DNA of 64,000 nucleotides from Ipomoea triloba (GCF_003576645.1 NC_044920.1:18516529-18580528), one strand, 5' to 3'. Counted from the first letter of the stretch, positions 30,991 to 43,806 are shown. The notes: generated by a model not told the origin, from the letters alone. Made by a program: numbers and translations.

Positions 30991-32774
30991 TGTAGATGTT
31001 CTATCATTTGATAGAACCTAGGTTAAGAACTATCTAAGTCATTTTACTATAGATTTTCAAAGGGTAACGGATCAAAAATCTGTTGCCAACTGTACAACTA
31101 GAAATTGTCGTTATGAGGAGTACAAGTTTGCCTTTTGTGAAAAAAGAGTTGTTGAACACATTTCAAAAGGAGTATTGACATCAAGATATAAGAATAAGGG
31201 TCAAATACGCCATTCAACTGCACACTAAACTACAATTAGGCCATCGAACTAAAAACAAATACATGCAATTGGGTCCTTGAACAACACAAACTCATGCAAT
31301 ATTACCCAAAATGACCTGCTTACTTTAAAGTTTGGTAACGTGGCGGTTACCGATTTTAAAAAAATAATTTTTAAAGTAATTTTAAATAAATAATTAATTA
31401 AATTAAAAAATAAAAAACAAGAACTGTCGACCAGAGACAATTCGTCCCCGACCGACTTTTCTCCATGGCCCGGGAGATGAAGGAATCTTGAACATAAACT
31501 TCGAAACACACCGTCTCAACGAGTGTCAACAGAAAAAATCAAGATGTTTTAACTTTAGCTCACCTAACTCTTTAAATAAGACAACTCCTTAAGTATATAT
31601 CCTAGTTGGCTTGGTTTGGACTCGTACGAAAGGAAACCTTTCACTTGTATTCGTAACCTTTCACCCTAGACCTTCTGCTTTTCTAGGACAAACAACGAGG
31701 GCATTTTACTACCTTTGAGAAGTCTTAATGCTCATTTTTACTTGTATTATTGTCAATCCACTAACTTTTAGTGGACATATGTTATTTTCAAGCTTGTCTA
31801 AGAGTAACTATATATCCCCAAGATTAATGTTTTCTAAATTATCTTCTTCAAACAAATTTCTCATCAGGTAGTGTCTCTATGTGATATAACTGCTTGTGTT
31901 CTTATCCTTGACCCAATATCTACACTAAAACTTAAATCAAAACCTTTCTTGAGATAGTGTTTCTTTGGAGACGATTCTATTTTAAGAGAAGTACGTTATA
32001 ATGCGAAACATTCCTCAAATTGTTTTTGTCAAAAGATTTATGCAACTAAAAAGGTGTTTAATCAAACCATTTACAAAATCCGGATAGAACTAGTATTTTT
32101 AGTAAATGAAATAGTACGAATAGAAACTGAACTTTTGTTTGACAAAGTATGTAGAAATATAAAGATTGTTTCACTTCACCAAAACAAAGATTCCTAATGT
32201 CTGATGATGATCAATGATTATCCTCGAGGATTACCTTGACCTGCATTTTCATACACAATTGTATATAAGTAAACAAATTTAATGTAACAACTACCATGTA
32301 GTGTCATAGCATCTCGGTTACCACTCTAAATGGATGGTCATAGATTCTTTAGGCTAAAAATAATGTATAAAGTAAAAAATAAATACTACCATTAAAGAAT
32401 CATAAATATTTTTAAAAAATTCAATATCACCCAATAATGTAAACTTTACTACACCACAAATATTTATAGAATAAAATTTCATTAATTAGCACATCATTTT
32501 AGCTTATTACAGTTTGGTAGAATAAATAGTGAGAAGTGTCCAACAATTTTAAATTCTCCACCAATAAGCTATTAATTAAATCTCAACTTATTAACAAACG
32601 TATCATAAAGTTTTACTAATATGTAAAATTAGACAAAAAAAAAAAACATATTCCAGAGTGTATATAAAAAAGAAAATGGTAAAAAAGAATTGACTATTAT
32701 TATTTGTGCTACCTAATTTTCACACACGCGCCCACACACACACGCACGCATGCACGCACGCACGCACGCGCGCG

Positions 32775-32806
<32 letters not shown>

Positions 32807-33282
32807 ATGTAATGACTTATTATCAAGACATAAATAAAACAGAGTCAACAATTAAACATATATAAAAGTTAAAACGTACAAATAAAAATATTTATTTGCA
32901 TTACCACGAATGAAATTTGGATTTAACATCAAGCACCGAAGATGAGGATCAACTGGTAAGCCAAGTTCTTCATACATAGGATCATACACTCCATTCATAA
33001 TTGGCCTACACAAACATATAATAATAATTAGGCAACGAGGATAAAAAATAGCAATTAATCAAGCATATAACATATGTTATACATACGTTGATTCACTAGA
33101 AAGCCCTGGTAAAGTGTTGGTGGATTGAACTTGGGACTGCGTACTTCCTACTTGCTTCATCTTATTATTAGCAACAACTTCAACCTGTTTTTCAAAAAAT
33201 AAATTTTACTTTAAAAGTAGCCTATGACAAAAATAAATTCTATTCTTGTAAAACTTTCTAATAAAAAGTACTATAAAAGTTC

Positions 33283-33321
<39 letters not shown>

Positions 33322-35506
33322 TATTGACTTATAAAGTTACCTTGTTAGTGTGGCTTGATCTTTTCCCTTGGGATGTACTTATACCAGAATAATGTTTGAA
33401 ATTAACCTTTATAAGAGAATAAAAGACATAGTTTAAAACTTAGTTTAAAACATATATCATTCAAAATTTATTTCTATACATTACGTAAATATTTATCAGC
33501 AGAGTTAAAAGAACATTGTTTAAAAGTCATACCACAGCAGACAGGTCTTCTGGATTGCTTGTTGGTGGCATTGTTGAATCAACATTTTTTTGAGCCTTAA
33601 AATTTTAAAATTAATATGAAACGATCATAAATAATTTTATAAAATTAAGAACAAATTATAATAAAATAGGAAAATATATACCATCACTGGTTGGCTTGTG
33701 TTTCCTGTAATATGATATGAATATTCGTTAAAAGAGCTCAACGAATTCCTTGAAGAGGGAATAGACCATATCATATTAGTGGGGTACTGCTGGAATGGTA
33801 AAGACTGTATTGGGACTGTGTCATTCAGTTGCCCCTACATATATAACACATTAAGAATTTAAAGAATTTAAAATATAAAAATAAATAAATATGTTTTGTT
33901 ATTAAAAGTAAACAAACCTTTGAAATTTTAGGAAGAGTGCTTTCAGATGTAGAGTTTGGCACAACCCTAATAATAATAAAAAAACAAATGTTACAAAATA
34001 ATTTCTTTATAGAATCACTTTATTCTTTATTTTCAATATAATTTGTTATATATAAATAACTATGACTATCTATTATACAAGCATTTGTAGAATAGATAAT
34101 GGAAAATTGAACGCACTATATCTAGCATGAATTTGTTGAACATCTAGCAAATGAATCATATCCTTGTCAAAATCATAACAACTTTATAGCCCAAGTTCAA
34201 GAACAAAGTTTATAAAAACCATCTTTTGCATAGATCTATCATAAATATTATCAAGAAAGACTTTTTTTTTTTTTAATGTAATTGAAATGAAAACTCATCA
34301 TCAAGAGATCAATTAAGGATAAAAGTATTTATGTAAGGAACTAGAAAAGAAAAAAAACATATATACCTTGATGCTTCCGATTCAGAAGTTGAATAAATGT
34401 CGGCACCATTGGTGAAATAAGACATTGAAAAACCTTGCAAAAAATGACCATTGGTGAAATAAGACATTGAAAAACCTTGCAAAAAATGGTGAGGATGAAA
34501 TGAATGTGAAAGAGAAATGAACGATTAATGTAAAAGCTGAAATGAATGTGAAAGAGAAATGAACGATTAATGTAAAAGCTTAAACAAAATTATTTAAAGA
34601 GTACTAAAAAAGCATAAAACATCACAATTCAAAGAGAGAAAAAGAAAACCATTAACGTAAATTTGAAAAACGCATACTTGGAAAGTTGAAGACGGAGTTA
34701 ATTTTGCTGCTTTTTCAATATCTTCACTATTCGGCATCAAATATCCCGTGACAATCTATTCTTTTTTTTTTTAAGAGAAAAAAAAAGTGTAGAAATTGAA
34801 AAAGTGCAAATGAACTGCATAAAATAAGGAAAATATTTTATTTCAATGATTATGTGTGTAAAATTAATATCTAAAGTGTGATTCCCTCGTGAATTTACTT
34901 CCTAATTGATTATATAATAAAGATCTTTATATTTTCTGATTTATCATATATAGCTAGTCAACAACAAAGGAGTTTAAATTGTTATTGTTATTATTGTTAA
35001 TATCTTCTTTATTTTTTTTCTTAAATAATTTTTTGATAAATGAAAAGTACAGTTGGGATCCCAAGAATAATTTAAAATAGTAACAATTTAACTTTATGGT
35101 AAGTGTTTGGTAAAAAATCATAAAAGACCTATATAGAGACGGTTAGATATGCATTCTACATATGTTATACCGTCTTGGTCATTTTAGGTTTCATTTATGT
35201 TACATTGTCCTTTGTAGTTTTTCACGTGGAAAGATCTTAATTATTTTTTAACAGTCATTTGTCCTAATCTGTGTGGCGTGGTAATGTTGGTGTCTTTTAC
35301 TTTATACAATGTGTATTTCGTTGTTGTAGTCTCAATTCTTTTTGCATTATTTAGGGATGTCAATCTTAGCCTGAACCTAATCGATTGGCCGATTAACCCA
35401 AAAATTTTAGGGTTTAGCCGATAAAATTTTGGCCCAATAAAAAATCAGCCTGATAATAAGTCCAAAAACCGATATTTCTGATGGCCTGAACAGGCTAGCT
35501 AACTCG
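30991..35506. repeat. Duplicated segment, copy 1 (homologous to 42553-48183)
   Basis: The segment aligns along its length with 42553-48183. Copy 2 is longer, mainly because about 0.9 kb corresponding to a point near 34085 (copy 2: about 45980-46900) is absent here. It holds a minus-strand eight-exon gene and, downstream of it, a truncated foldback-type end (GGGTCAAATACGCCATTCAACT at 31199). Its right edge abuts the CACTA-like element. Confidence 0.85.
32218..34425 (-). CDS. Eight-exon gene of unknown family, copy 1 (~203 aa)
   Basis: Coding exons on the minus strand are 34425-34367, 33966-33918, 33834-33682, 33595-33533, 33406-33341, 33184-33087, 33005-32905 and 32240-32218. Each junction is GT-AG, phases agree throughout, and the 612-nt sum ends in TAA. 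ATG 34425 begins MSYFTNGADIYSTSESE. The product is Ser/Thr/Asn-rich and hydrophilic, with a more distinctive C terminus (MNGVYDPMYEELGLPVDPHL) and no membrane segment or motif I recognise. Copy 2 has the same exon lengths and stays open. A 5' noncoding exon around 34680-34745 is possible. It could be a transposon accessory gene or a captured host gene; there is no basis to choose. A 46-bp tandem duplication at 34405-34490 spans the start region. Confidence 0.6.
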
Positions 35507-35804
35507 ATACACTACTGGAAATTTGTGTTTTTCCAGCCTTATTTCTAACCACCTAAAAAATTGATCAGAAAAAGTGACTTTACTCCAATTTTTTGACGGA
35601 GGTTTAGAATGGTCGAAAAGTGGACAGAATTTTTGAACACTTTCTCTAAGTGGTCGGTATCCGACCACTAATTAGATGGTGGTGGAAAAAAAATTTCCGA
35701 CAACTTTTCAAGAGTGGTCGTAAATTTCGACGACCATGTAAACGTGGTCAGAAATATATATATATTTTTTTGTTATTGTTGTGTTTCAATGGTATTGAAC
35801 GCCA

Positions 35805-37140
35805 CATGATTTATCATTTTATCGTTGGTTATTTCACTCATACTCTTTTTTTTTTTTCTATTTCATTTTGCATTTCTTCAACCGAGCACGACGCAGAGAG
35901 TTTACTAATAGTATGTTTCCTTGTGATGTTCAAATATAAACAAACAAATTAGCATAGCATAGCAGTGATGTTCAAATATAAACAAACAAATTAGCATAGC
36001 ATAGCAACCATTGCCAAATATAAACAAACAAATTAGCATAGCATAGCAACCATTGCCGTTTTCCGCCTTTTCTGACCGATCTAATTTGTCATCTCCTTTT
36101 GGCCATGCGCCTCCTCTTGTCTTTCTTATCCTTTCGTCTGGCATTGCTACTCTCTCGGTTTCTAGGGCTCATCCCATCAATAAATTAATAAATGAATTAA
36201 TTAACATGATTTATCATTTTATCGTTGGTTATTTCACTCATACTCTTTTTTTTCTATTTCGTCTTGCATTTCTTCAACCGAGCACGACGCAGAGAGTTTA
36301 CTAATAGTATGTTTCCTTGTGATGTTCAAATATAAACAAACAAATTAGCATAGCATAGCAACCATTGCCGTTTTCCGCCTTTTCTGACCGATCTAATTTG
36401 TCATCTCCTTTTGGCCATGCGCCTCCTCTTGTCTTTCTTATCCTTTCGTCTGGCATTGCTACTCTCTCGGTTTCTAGGGCTCATCCCATCAATAAATTAA
36501 TAAATTAATTAATTAACATGATTTATCATTTTATCATTGGTTATTTCACTCATACTCTTTTTTTTTTCTATTTCGTCTTGCATTTCTTCAACCGAGCACG
36601 ACGCAGAGAGTTTACTAATAGTATGTTTCCTTGTGATGTTCAAATATAAACAAACAAATTAGCATAGCATAGCAACCATTGCCATTTTCTGCCTTTTTTG
36701 ACCGCTCTCATTTGTCGTCTCCTTTTGGCCATGCGCCTCCTCTTGTCTTTCTTATCCTTTCGTCTGGCATTGCTACTCTCTCGGTTTCTAGGGCTCATCC
36801 CATCAATAAATTAATAAATGAATTAATTAACATGATTTATCATTTTATCGTTGGTTATTTCACTCATACTCTTTTTTTTTTTTCTATTTCGTCTTGCATT
36901 TCTTCAACCGAGCACGACGCAGAGAGTTTACTAATAGTATGTTTCCTTGTGATGTTCAAATATAAACAAACAAATTAGCATAGCATAGCAACCATTGCCA
37001 TTTTCTGCCTTTTTTGACCGATCTAATTTGTCGTCTCCTTTTGGCCATGCGCCTCCTCTTGTCTTTCTTATCCTTTCGTCTGGCATTGCTACTCTCTCGG
37101 TTTCTAGGGCTCATCCCATCAATAAATTAATAAATTAATT
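35805..37140 (+). repeat. Four ~313-bp tandem units
   Basis: Units start CATGATTTATCATTTTATC at 35805, 36205, 36517 and 36831. The first is longer because a 40-bp internal piece (GATGTTCAAATATAAACAAA and following) is tripled at 35922-36050. The equivalent part of copy 2 has a single unit (50599-50757 plus 51150-51270). Repeated open stretches in it are not genes. Confidence 0.85.
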
Positions 37141-37153
37141 AATTAATAAATAA

Positions 37154-37157
<4 letters not shown>

Positions 37158-37230
<73 letters not shown>

Positions 37231-37231
37231 N

Positions 37232-37269
<38 letters not shown>
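37158..37269. repeat. (TA)n microsatellite with one unresolved base
   Basis: A pure TA run with N at 37231, so its true length is uncertain. The corresponding site in copy 2 is an interrupted TA/TATG repeat at 51288-51452. Confidence 0.9.
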
Positions 37270-37270
<1 letters not shown>

Positions 37271-37599
37271 CAACATTGATTTTCTTTATCCATTGCCGTT
37301 TTTCTGTTGTCTTTAACAGTACACAACACTTTTATTATAATGTTTTTAAAAAATCAGTGTCTGTGTATGTTTTTCTTTTCAAGTAGACAATACTTTAAAG
37401 ATAATATTTAAAAATACTATTATTATATTTTAAAATTGTACTTATAAACTACATTACACTTAGATAACTATATTAGACTATACACTTAAACAATTATAGT
37501 CTACTATATTTTAGAGAGAAAAAATTAAATTAAATGGCGCCATAATGCCATATCCAAATTTTCACACCAAAATTTCACTAAGTGGCGCCTTCTCCTTAA

Positions 37600-37824
37600 T
37601 CCCTCCTCCCTTTAGTGAGTCGGGTGATTGATGTAGCCCTCCCCAACACATTGCCATCCCTATCCCTACACCCTCCTCCAGTCCTACCTCCTTACTCCTT
37701 CACTCTGCGCCAAATCTTCCTCCTCGACGACACAGTTGCAATAACGCAGCTTGTCATTCTGCCCTTACTCGACGACGCACCGACAGCGTTGCACTCAGCA
37801 GTAGAACAACAAGAAGCCATTGAA
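37600..37824 (+). other. Leader/first-exon-like segment of unknown origin
   Basis: A C/T-rich stretch (CTCCTTAATCCCTCCTCCC) precedes an open run that ends at a good donor, GAA|GTAAGTTCTTC near 37825. The same text, open in the same frame, is at 51785-52010. It looks like the 5' UTR and first exon of a captured gene, but the short peptide is not recognisable. It may belong with the SEC14-like fragment downstream; that is inference. Confidence 0.35.
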
Positions 37825-38288
37825 GTAAGTTCTTCATGCTCCTTCCTTCTTCAGCCCTCACTTGGGTTTTTGTTAATTTCTTGGTGATTGATTAATAAGT
37901 GTTGATTATGAAGTTGTGTGCTTCTGATTATTACGGTGGCGGTTCATTGATCTGATGAATGGAATCAAACTTAGTTGAGCTAACCATTTTAGCTATCTCA
38001 TGGAAATACATATACCGTATATAGATATGTCGAATAAAAAAATTTTAACTAGTAGTAGTATTATTTGAATTTGGTAAGAGTAGCTTGACATATATATATA
38101 CAGTAAATTGCATTTTGTGAATTCGTTTGACGTAATTCATGTTTCATTGCATGTCTTTCATGCATACTATTTTTCTGTTTCTTTGGTTGGGAAATACATG
38201 CTATCACTCAATCCATTGTTCAAATGTGTGTCCTAAATTTTGTTGGTGTATCTTGAAAAAATGTTAATGCATAACTACAAGGAAAAAT

Positions 38289-38500
38289 ATGATAGTTCAA
38301 GAAGTTCAACATTACTACCCTCATGGTTACCATGGTGTAGATAAAGGGGGAAGGTCTGTCTATATGAATGTAACCATAATTGCATGGTTTTTGAAGTATT
38401 ACATCGAAGGGTTTGACAAGACCTTTGCCGAGAAATTTCCAGCATGTTCAATTGCAACAAAGAGGCATATAGATTTTTCAAAATATAATTCTACTTTTTA
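38289..38500 (+). pseudogene. SEC14/CRAL-TRIO-like gene fragment, copy 1
   Basis: The frame reads [15 protein letters not shown], then [20 protein letters not shown] and SIATKRHID, after which similarity stops. This is the start of the lipid-binding SEC14 (CRAL-TRIO) domain of plant phosphatidylinositol-transfer-like SFH proteins, with roughly a dozen residues missing in the middle. The rest of the domain is absent, so no functional protein is expected. The same fragment with a few substitutions lies at 59344-59555. Confidence 0.7.
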
Positions 38501-38651
38501 CATTATTCTCGTATTCTTTTCCTTTATATATATTTTTTCTTTAAAGTATTGTAGAAATGGTTCAATTTTATCTGGTCCAAAAGAAAACCTAGAATTGTTC
38601 TGTTTGTGTAGGTGTGTTTTCTCTTTTTTGATGGATTTTGACTTTGGGTGG

Positions 38652-39863
38652 TGATATGCACCAAGAATAGTCTAATTTAAGGGCCAAAAATAAGATAGAA
38701 TTGCGAAGTTTTGTCACCCATTTATAACAATTTCGTGCGTTAAGGCTCGGATGTGATAAAAAATATCTAACCCAACTTTAGAGAATGTTTTGAAGTTAAT
38801 TCCGCAGATTGAAAAGGGATTCGAGACCAAAACAGAGCGGAAAGCAAAGAAGCCACCAAGTAGGAACCGTCCACGCAACCATCACGTGTGTGGGAGGCGT
38901 GGATCATTTCCAGTAGCTGTCCACGCCCCCCTTAACGCGTGAAGGTGGCGTGATCAGGCCATAGGGGCCATTTCAGGATTTTTGACTTCATGTTGCCTAT
39001 TTAAACCCTTCTCCTGAAATTTGAGAAGGGAGGAGCGAGCTAGATAGTTTTTAGATCTGAAGTTCTCTTTGTTTTTTCCCCTCTTGGAGGAAAACTTCAT
39101 TTCCTTAGATTAGATTGAAGAAACCATGGTAGAGGGGTAGAAGATTGAAGGCAAATATGTAATAGAATCTATTCTCTATGGATGGTAACTCTTATTTTCT
39201 CTATCTATTTTGATTTCGTTTTTGTTGCCTTTAAATCTTCTATTGCTTTCTCTTGTTTCTTTATTTTAATGTTTGCTTACAGTAGATAGGGGATTGGTGG
39301 CCCCGAAACTAGCTATGTGGTTGAATTGTTGAAGAAATTGCTTTAAAAATGTGAGCTTTATGTATTTAGATTCAAATGCTTGTGTGGTTGATGTTTGATT
39401 TGTTTTGTGCCTAAGTGTGGCCGCATTAAGTAGCAAACCCTGTGAAAGTGAGTGTGTGCGCGATAGCAGCCTCTCACGAGTCCAACTCATCCACATCCTT
39501 GCCCTTAATCCGAAAGGAAGAGGCCCGGGAGGAGTGGTAGACAAGGTGTTCGATGAAATGCCCCAACCGAATGAGGATGTGGGAGTCCGAGTGTGACGCC
39601 ACTCGGTGAAGTGCCGTGAACTCCCTAGTCAAATCTAAATCACTTGTTTGCAAAACCAATAGGAAAGTAGACCATGTATGCTAGCCACGAGCCCCAATCT
39701 CCATTTGACCTTTTCCTTCAACCTCCTAAATGCCAGCATTGACTCAACTCAAAATCTGTCTTCCTTGAGAGACCGACATTCGGGGAGTTTTGACTCTTCG
39801 TTTTAACACATTCCATTACCTTCATTACACCTTCACTCACACCACTGAACTAACAACCCGATA
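38652..39863 (+). mobile_element. Solo LTR, Athila/Tat-like, 1
   Basis: Starts TGATATGCACCAAGAATAG after GGTGG (38647-38651), with GGTGG again at 39864-39868, a plausible 5-bp target duplication. The 3' end (CCGATA) is not the canonical CA, so the right border is provisional. It has a CACGTGTG/CACGCC-rich patch before CCTATTTAAACCC (~38997) and long shared stretches with 41295-42537, including GAATGAGGATGTGGGAGTCC. Confidence 0.55.
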
Positions 39864-39903
39864 GGTGGTTGTAAAGATCTTATGCTTTCTAAATTTTTCC
39901 CAG

Positions 39904-40781
39904 GTTGTCGCAAATATCTAACTCTAAGGTGTTCCCTAAGGATGATGAGGCACCACCTGGTGGTGTCAATGATGATATGACGAAACTCTCCTATCTTCAT
40001 GAGCCTGGAGTTCTTCAAAACTACATGTATGTCTAATGTTCAAAATTCCCATTGATATGTAAGGTTTCTGATTTGATATTTAATGTTCAAAATTCCCTTT
40101 AATGAAACAAGTTTTAATTTTTTTAATCACTTATGCAGACATACAGTGGAAATATATTAATTGCAGTGAACCTTTTCCAAAGATTACCACATCTGTATGA
40201 TACTCACATGATGGAGCAATATAAAGGAGCCGCATTTGGGGAGTTGAGTCGTCATGTATTTGCTGATGTTGCACATAGGTAACATTGCAACAGTGTTCTA
40301 AGACGGAATAAGAAGTTTTAGGGCAATGATTAATGAAGGAAAAAGCAACTCTATTTTCGTTAGTGGACAAAGTGGTTCAAGAAATATTGAAACCACTAAG
40401 ATGCTTATGAGAAACCATGCATATCTGGGTGGCAGATCAGGAGTTAAAGGATAGACTATAGAACAAGAAGTTTTAGAAGCAAGCTTAGAATTCATATCTA
40501 TTGTTTTCATTTAAGGACATGATATCTGTGATTATTCCTTTAGAAGCTGCTTGCCCTCTTTTGATGTTCTAATTTGGGTAAAAGTGGCTAGGATTTATGA
40601 GGTTCTTAAATTAATTTACAGTCAAATATTATTCTTGAAGAATTTGAAAAGATCAAAACCGTTAGGAACAACAACTCTTTTGAAATCTGTTGGTTTTCTT
40701 CTTATGCTACTTGTACACTCTTTAATGTTGCTAATGCTCATGCAGTCGTTTTGGTAAATTTGTTGAGATACAATCTGATGG
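39904..40781 (+). pseudogene. Captured myosin motor-domain fragment (plant class XI-like)
   Basis: Exon-like pieces with intron spacers still between them encode [12 protein letters not shown] plus [15 protein letters not shown] (39904-40026), [20 protein letters not shown] then [13 protein letters not shown] (40139-40278), [18 protein letters not shown] (from 40322) and KTVRNNNS with RFGKFVEIQ (40650-40781). These are consecutive segments of the N-terminal half of a plant myosin head. The ATP-binding P-loop (GESGAGKT in the family) is degraded to GQSGSRNIE. There is a frameshift near 39920 and a stop in the third piece (near 40455), so it is dead. Retained introns show capture at DNA level. 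Confidence 0.8.
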
Positions 40782-41059
40782 CATTTCATTATATGTTTTT
40801 GTACATTTTTTTTAATCATGATTTTTTGACCACCAGTGGTGGTCGGAAAATAATGAACTTTTTAATTCCTTACGGAATGTAAACAAAGAATCCCTAAATT
40901 TGTCAGGTTTTTTAACAGAATTTTGGTGGTTTTTGATCACTTTTTGGTGGTCGAAGCATTGAAGATTTTCCACAATGATAGCCCGAGCCACTTAAGATTA
41001 TTCTTTGTTATATAAGTGATGTGGAACATAACATAAATAAAATTTATCAGTAAGTTCAT

Positions 41060-41294
41060 CCTTAGTATTTTTTAATATTAAGAATTTAAAAATTAAAAAA
41101 TCATACAATTTTAAAAATAAATAAATGAGTTCGGTTATAAAAAGTAAACAAATCTAAAAAAATATAGGAAAGGGACTTTCCGATGCAAGTTAGGCACAAA
41201 CCTGGTAATAATATACAAATGTTTCAAAATAATTTCTTTTGACAATCACATTATTTATTTATTTTCAGTTTGGTATATAAAAATAACAATGCAT
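41060..41294. repeat. Diverged fragment of the duplicated segment
   Basis: Text around GTTATAAAAAGTAAACAAA, TTAGGCACAAACCTGGTAATA and ATTTATTTTCAGTTTGGTAT aligns with 33885-34060 and 45795-45930. It includes a degenerate form of the second coding exon of the eight-exon gene. It shows an older copy next to the CACTA-like element. Confidence 0.6.
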
Positions 41295-42537
41295 TGATAA
41301 GCACCAAGAATAGCACTTATAAAGGGTCTTTATTAGATTAAAAGCGCATCGTTTTAACATCCGATTGCAACAATTGCATGCATTTTAGCTCAAATGCGAT
41401 TAAAATCTTTTAACAACATTTCTAGAAAGAGTTTTGAAGTATTTCACAGGTTGAAGAGGGATTTGAAGCTAAAATAGAGCAAAAGACAAACAAGCCGAAA
41501 TGCAGTAGCGTCCCACGCAGCCTCACTTGCGTGTGGCTGAGCGTGGAACTATTCCAGAGAGCCACCACGCCACTCACACGCGTGTGAGCAAGCGTGGTCG
41601 GGCCAAGGGCAATTTTGGGAATTTGTCCCCTTTTTGTCACCTATATAAATCCCTTTTGCCCTAAACCTTAAAAAAAGAGGAGACTAGATCAGAAAATTGA
41701 TAGAATAGGGTATAATAGATTTAGAGGGTTTTCTCCCCTCTTGGGAGAAAATTCCTTTCTTTCATAAATTTTAGAATAGATCAAGGGCAAGAGAGGAGAT
41801 TGGATTTTCAAGATCAAGGTTGTAAAGATCCCCTTTTCTAAAGGGTGGTAACCATTCTCTTCATTTTCTAATTCAATACTTGTTTCTTTGAATTTTCCTT
41901 TCTCTTTCTTGTTTCTCTAGTATGTTAGAGTAGATTTGATAGGGGATTGGTGGCCCCATGGTAGATCTATGTGGATGTTTAATATTATTGCTTTGATTTG
42001 TGAATTGCTTGTTTGTTGGATGTTGAACTTGTGTGGATGATGTTCCTCAAGCTTTGTGCCTTTTGTGGCCACATTAGGTAGCAAACCCAAAGGAAGTGAG
42101 AGTGTGCGCGATAGCGGCCACTCACGAGTCTAACTCACCCACATCTCCGCTCTTAGTCCGAAAGGACAAGATCCGAGAGGAGTGGTAGACAAAGTGTTCG
42201 ATGAAATGCCCCAACCGAATGAGGATGTGGGAGTCCAAAGTGTGACGCCACTTGGTGATGTGCCACGAACTCCCTAGTCTATTCCACAACTTGCACTGGC
42301 AAAATCATCCAAAGATAAACCACATGAAAAAGCCTAAAGCCTCAATCTCCACTTTACTTTTCTTTATTTTACACAACCACTATCAACCTTCCCCTTCTTA
42401 CAAATGAATCCAACCCTTAGCACTCCCGTAACTCTTTCTCTTCAACCTCTCCCATTCGTCATCCTTGAGAGACACGACACTCGGGGAGTCTTGACTCTTC
42501 GTTTTACCACTTCACCTTCACTTCCACTATACACACA
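41295..42537 (+). mobile_element. Solo LTR, Athila/Tat-like, 2
   Basis: Starts TGATAAGCACCAAGAATAGC and ends around ACTATACACACA. It is similar over most of its length to 38652-39863. A GCGTG/CACGC-rich inverted patch (41515-41600) lies just before CCTATATAAATCCC (41641), a good TATA box. No internal coding region or matching second LTR adjoins it. No convincing target duplication was seen. Confidence 0.6.
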
Positions 42538-43806
42538 TAGTTAATGTATTTTTGTAGATGTTCTACCATTTGATAGAACCTAGGTTAAGAACTATCTAAG
42601 TCATTTTACGATAGATTTTCAAAGGGTAATGGATCAAAAATCTTTTGCCAACTGTACAACTAGAAATTGTCGTTATGAGGAATACAAGTTTGCCTTTTGT
42701 GAAAAAAGAGTTGTTGGACACATTTCAAAAGGAGTATTGACCTCAAGATATAGGAATAAGGGTCAAATACGCTATTCAACTGCATACCAAACTACAATTA
42801 GGCTATCGAACTCAAAAAAATACATTTGTGTCCTTGAACAACACAAACTCATGCAATATAACTCAAAATGACATGCTTACTTTAAAGTATGGTAACATGG
42901 CCGTTACCGATTTAAAAAAATAATTTTTTAAAATAATTTTAAATAAATAATTAATTAAATTAAAAAATAAAAAACAAGAACTGTCGACCGGAGACAATTC
43001 GTCCCCGACTGACTTTTCTCCATGGCCCGGGAGATGAAGGAATCCTGAACATAAACTTCGAAACCCACCGTCTCAATGAGCGTCAACAGAAAAAATTCAA
43101 GATGTTTGAACTTTGGCTCACCTAACTCTTTAAATAAGACAATTCCTTAAGTATATATCCTAGTTGGCTTGGTTTGGACTCGTACAAAAGGAAAACTTTC
43201 ACTTGTATTCGTAAACTTTCACCCTACACCTTCTGCTTTTCTAGGACCAACAACGGGGGCATTTTACTACCTTTGAGAAGTCTTAATGCTCATTTTTACT
43301 TGTATTATTGTCAATCCACTAACTTTTACTGGACATATGACATTTTCAAGCATGTCTAAGAGTAACTATATTTCCCCAAGATTAATGTTTTCTAAATTAT
43401 CTTCTTGAAACAAATTTCTCATCAGGTAGTATCTATTGGTGATATAACTGCTTGTGTTGTTATCCTTTAACAAATATCTACACTAAAACTTAAATCAAAA
43501 CCTTTGTTGAGATAGTGTTTCTTTGGAGACTTTTATTTTAAGAGAAGTTATACCAACACTCAATAGATACATCTATCTTATAATGCAAAACATTCCTCAA
43601 ACTGTTTCTCTCAAAAGATTTATACAACTAAAAAGGCATTTAATCAAACCATTTACAAAATCCGGATAGAACTGGTATTTTTAGTAAATGAAATAGTACA
43701 AATAAAAACTGAACTTTTGTTTGACAAAGTATGTAGAAATATAAAGATTGTTTCACTTCACCAAAACAAAGATTGCTAATGTGTGATGTCTGATGATGAT
43801 CAATGA

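Larger units (their letters stand above)
35510..40977. mobile_element. CACTA-like element carrying host-gene fragments, copy 1
   Basis: The left end CACTACTGGAAATTTGTG and the right end, in reverse complement CATTGTGGAAAATCTT, are imperfect CACTA-type termini. ATA flanks both (35507-35509, 40978-40980), the expected 3-bp target duplication. Subterminal GGTCG / CGACC / GGTGGT motifs fit (35580-35760; 40830-40960). There is no transposase. Inside are a four-unit tandem repeat, a TA repeat, a leader-like segment, a SEC14-like fragment, a solo LTR and a myosin fragment. This makes it a Pack-CACTA-type element by structure. The right terminus is diverged, so the exact end is less sure than the left. 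Confidence 0.65.

Noticed and set aside
35353..35506. TTTAGGGATGTCAATC start of a possible hAT-type MITE, repeated near 48025 and 50185
   Set aside because: Only one end is visible because the CACTA-like element interrupts it; the other end could not be defended.
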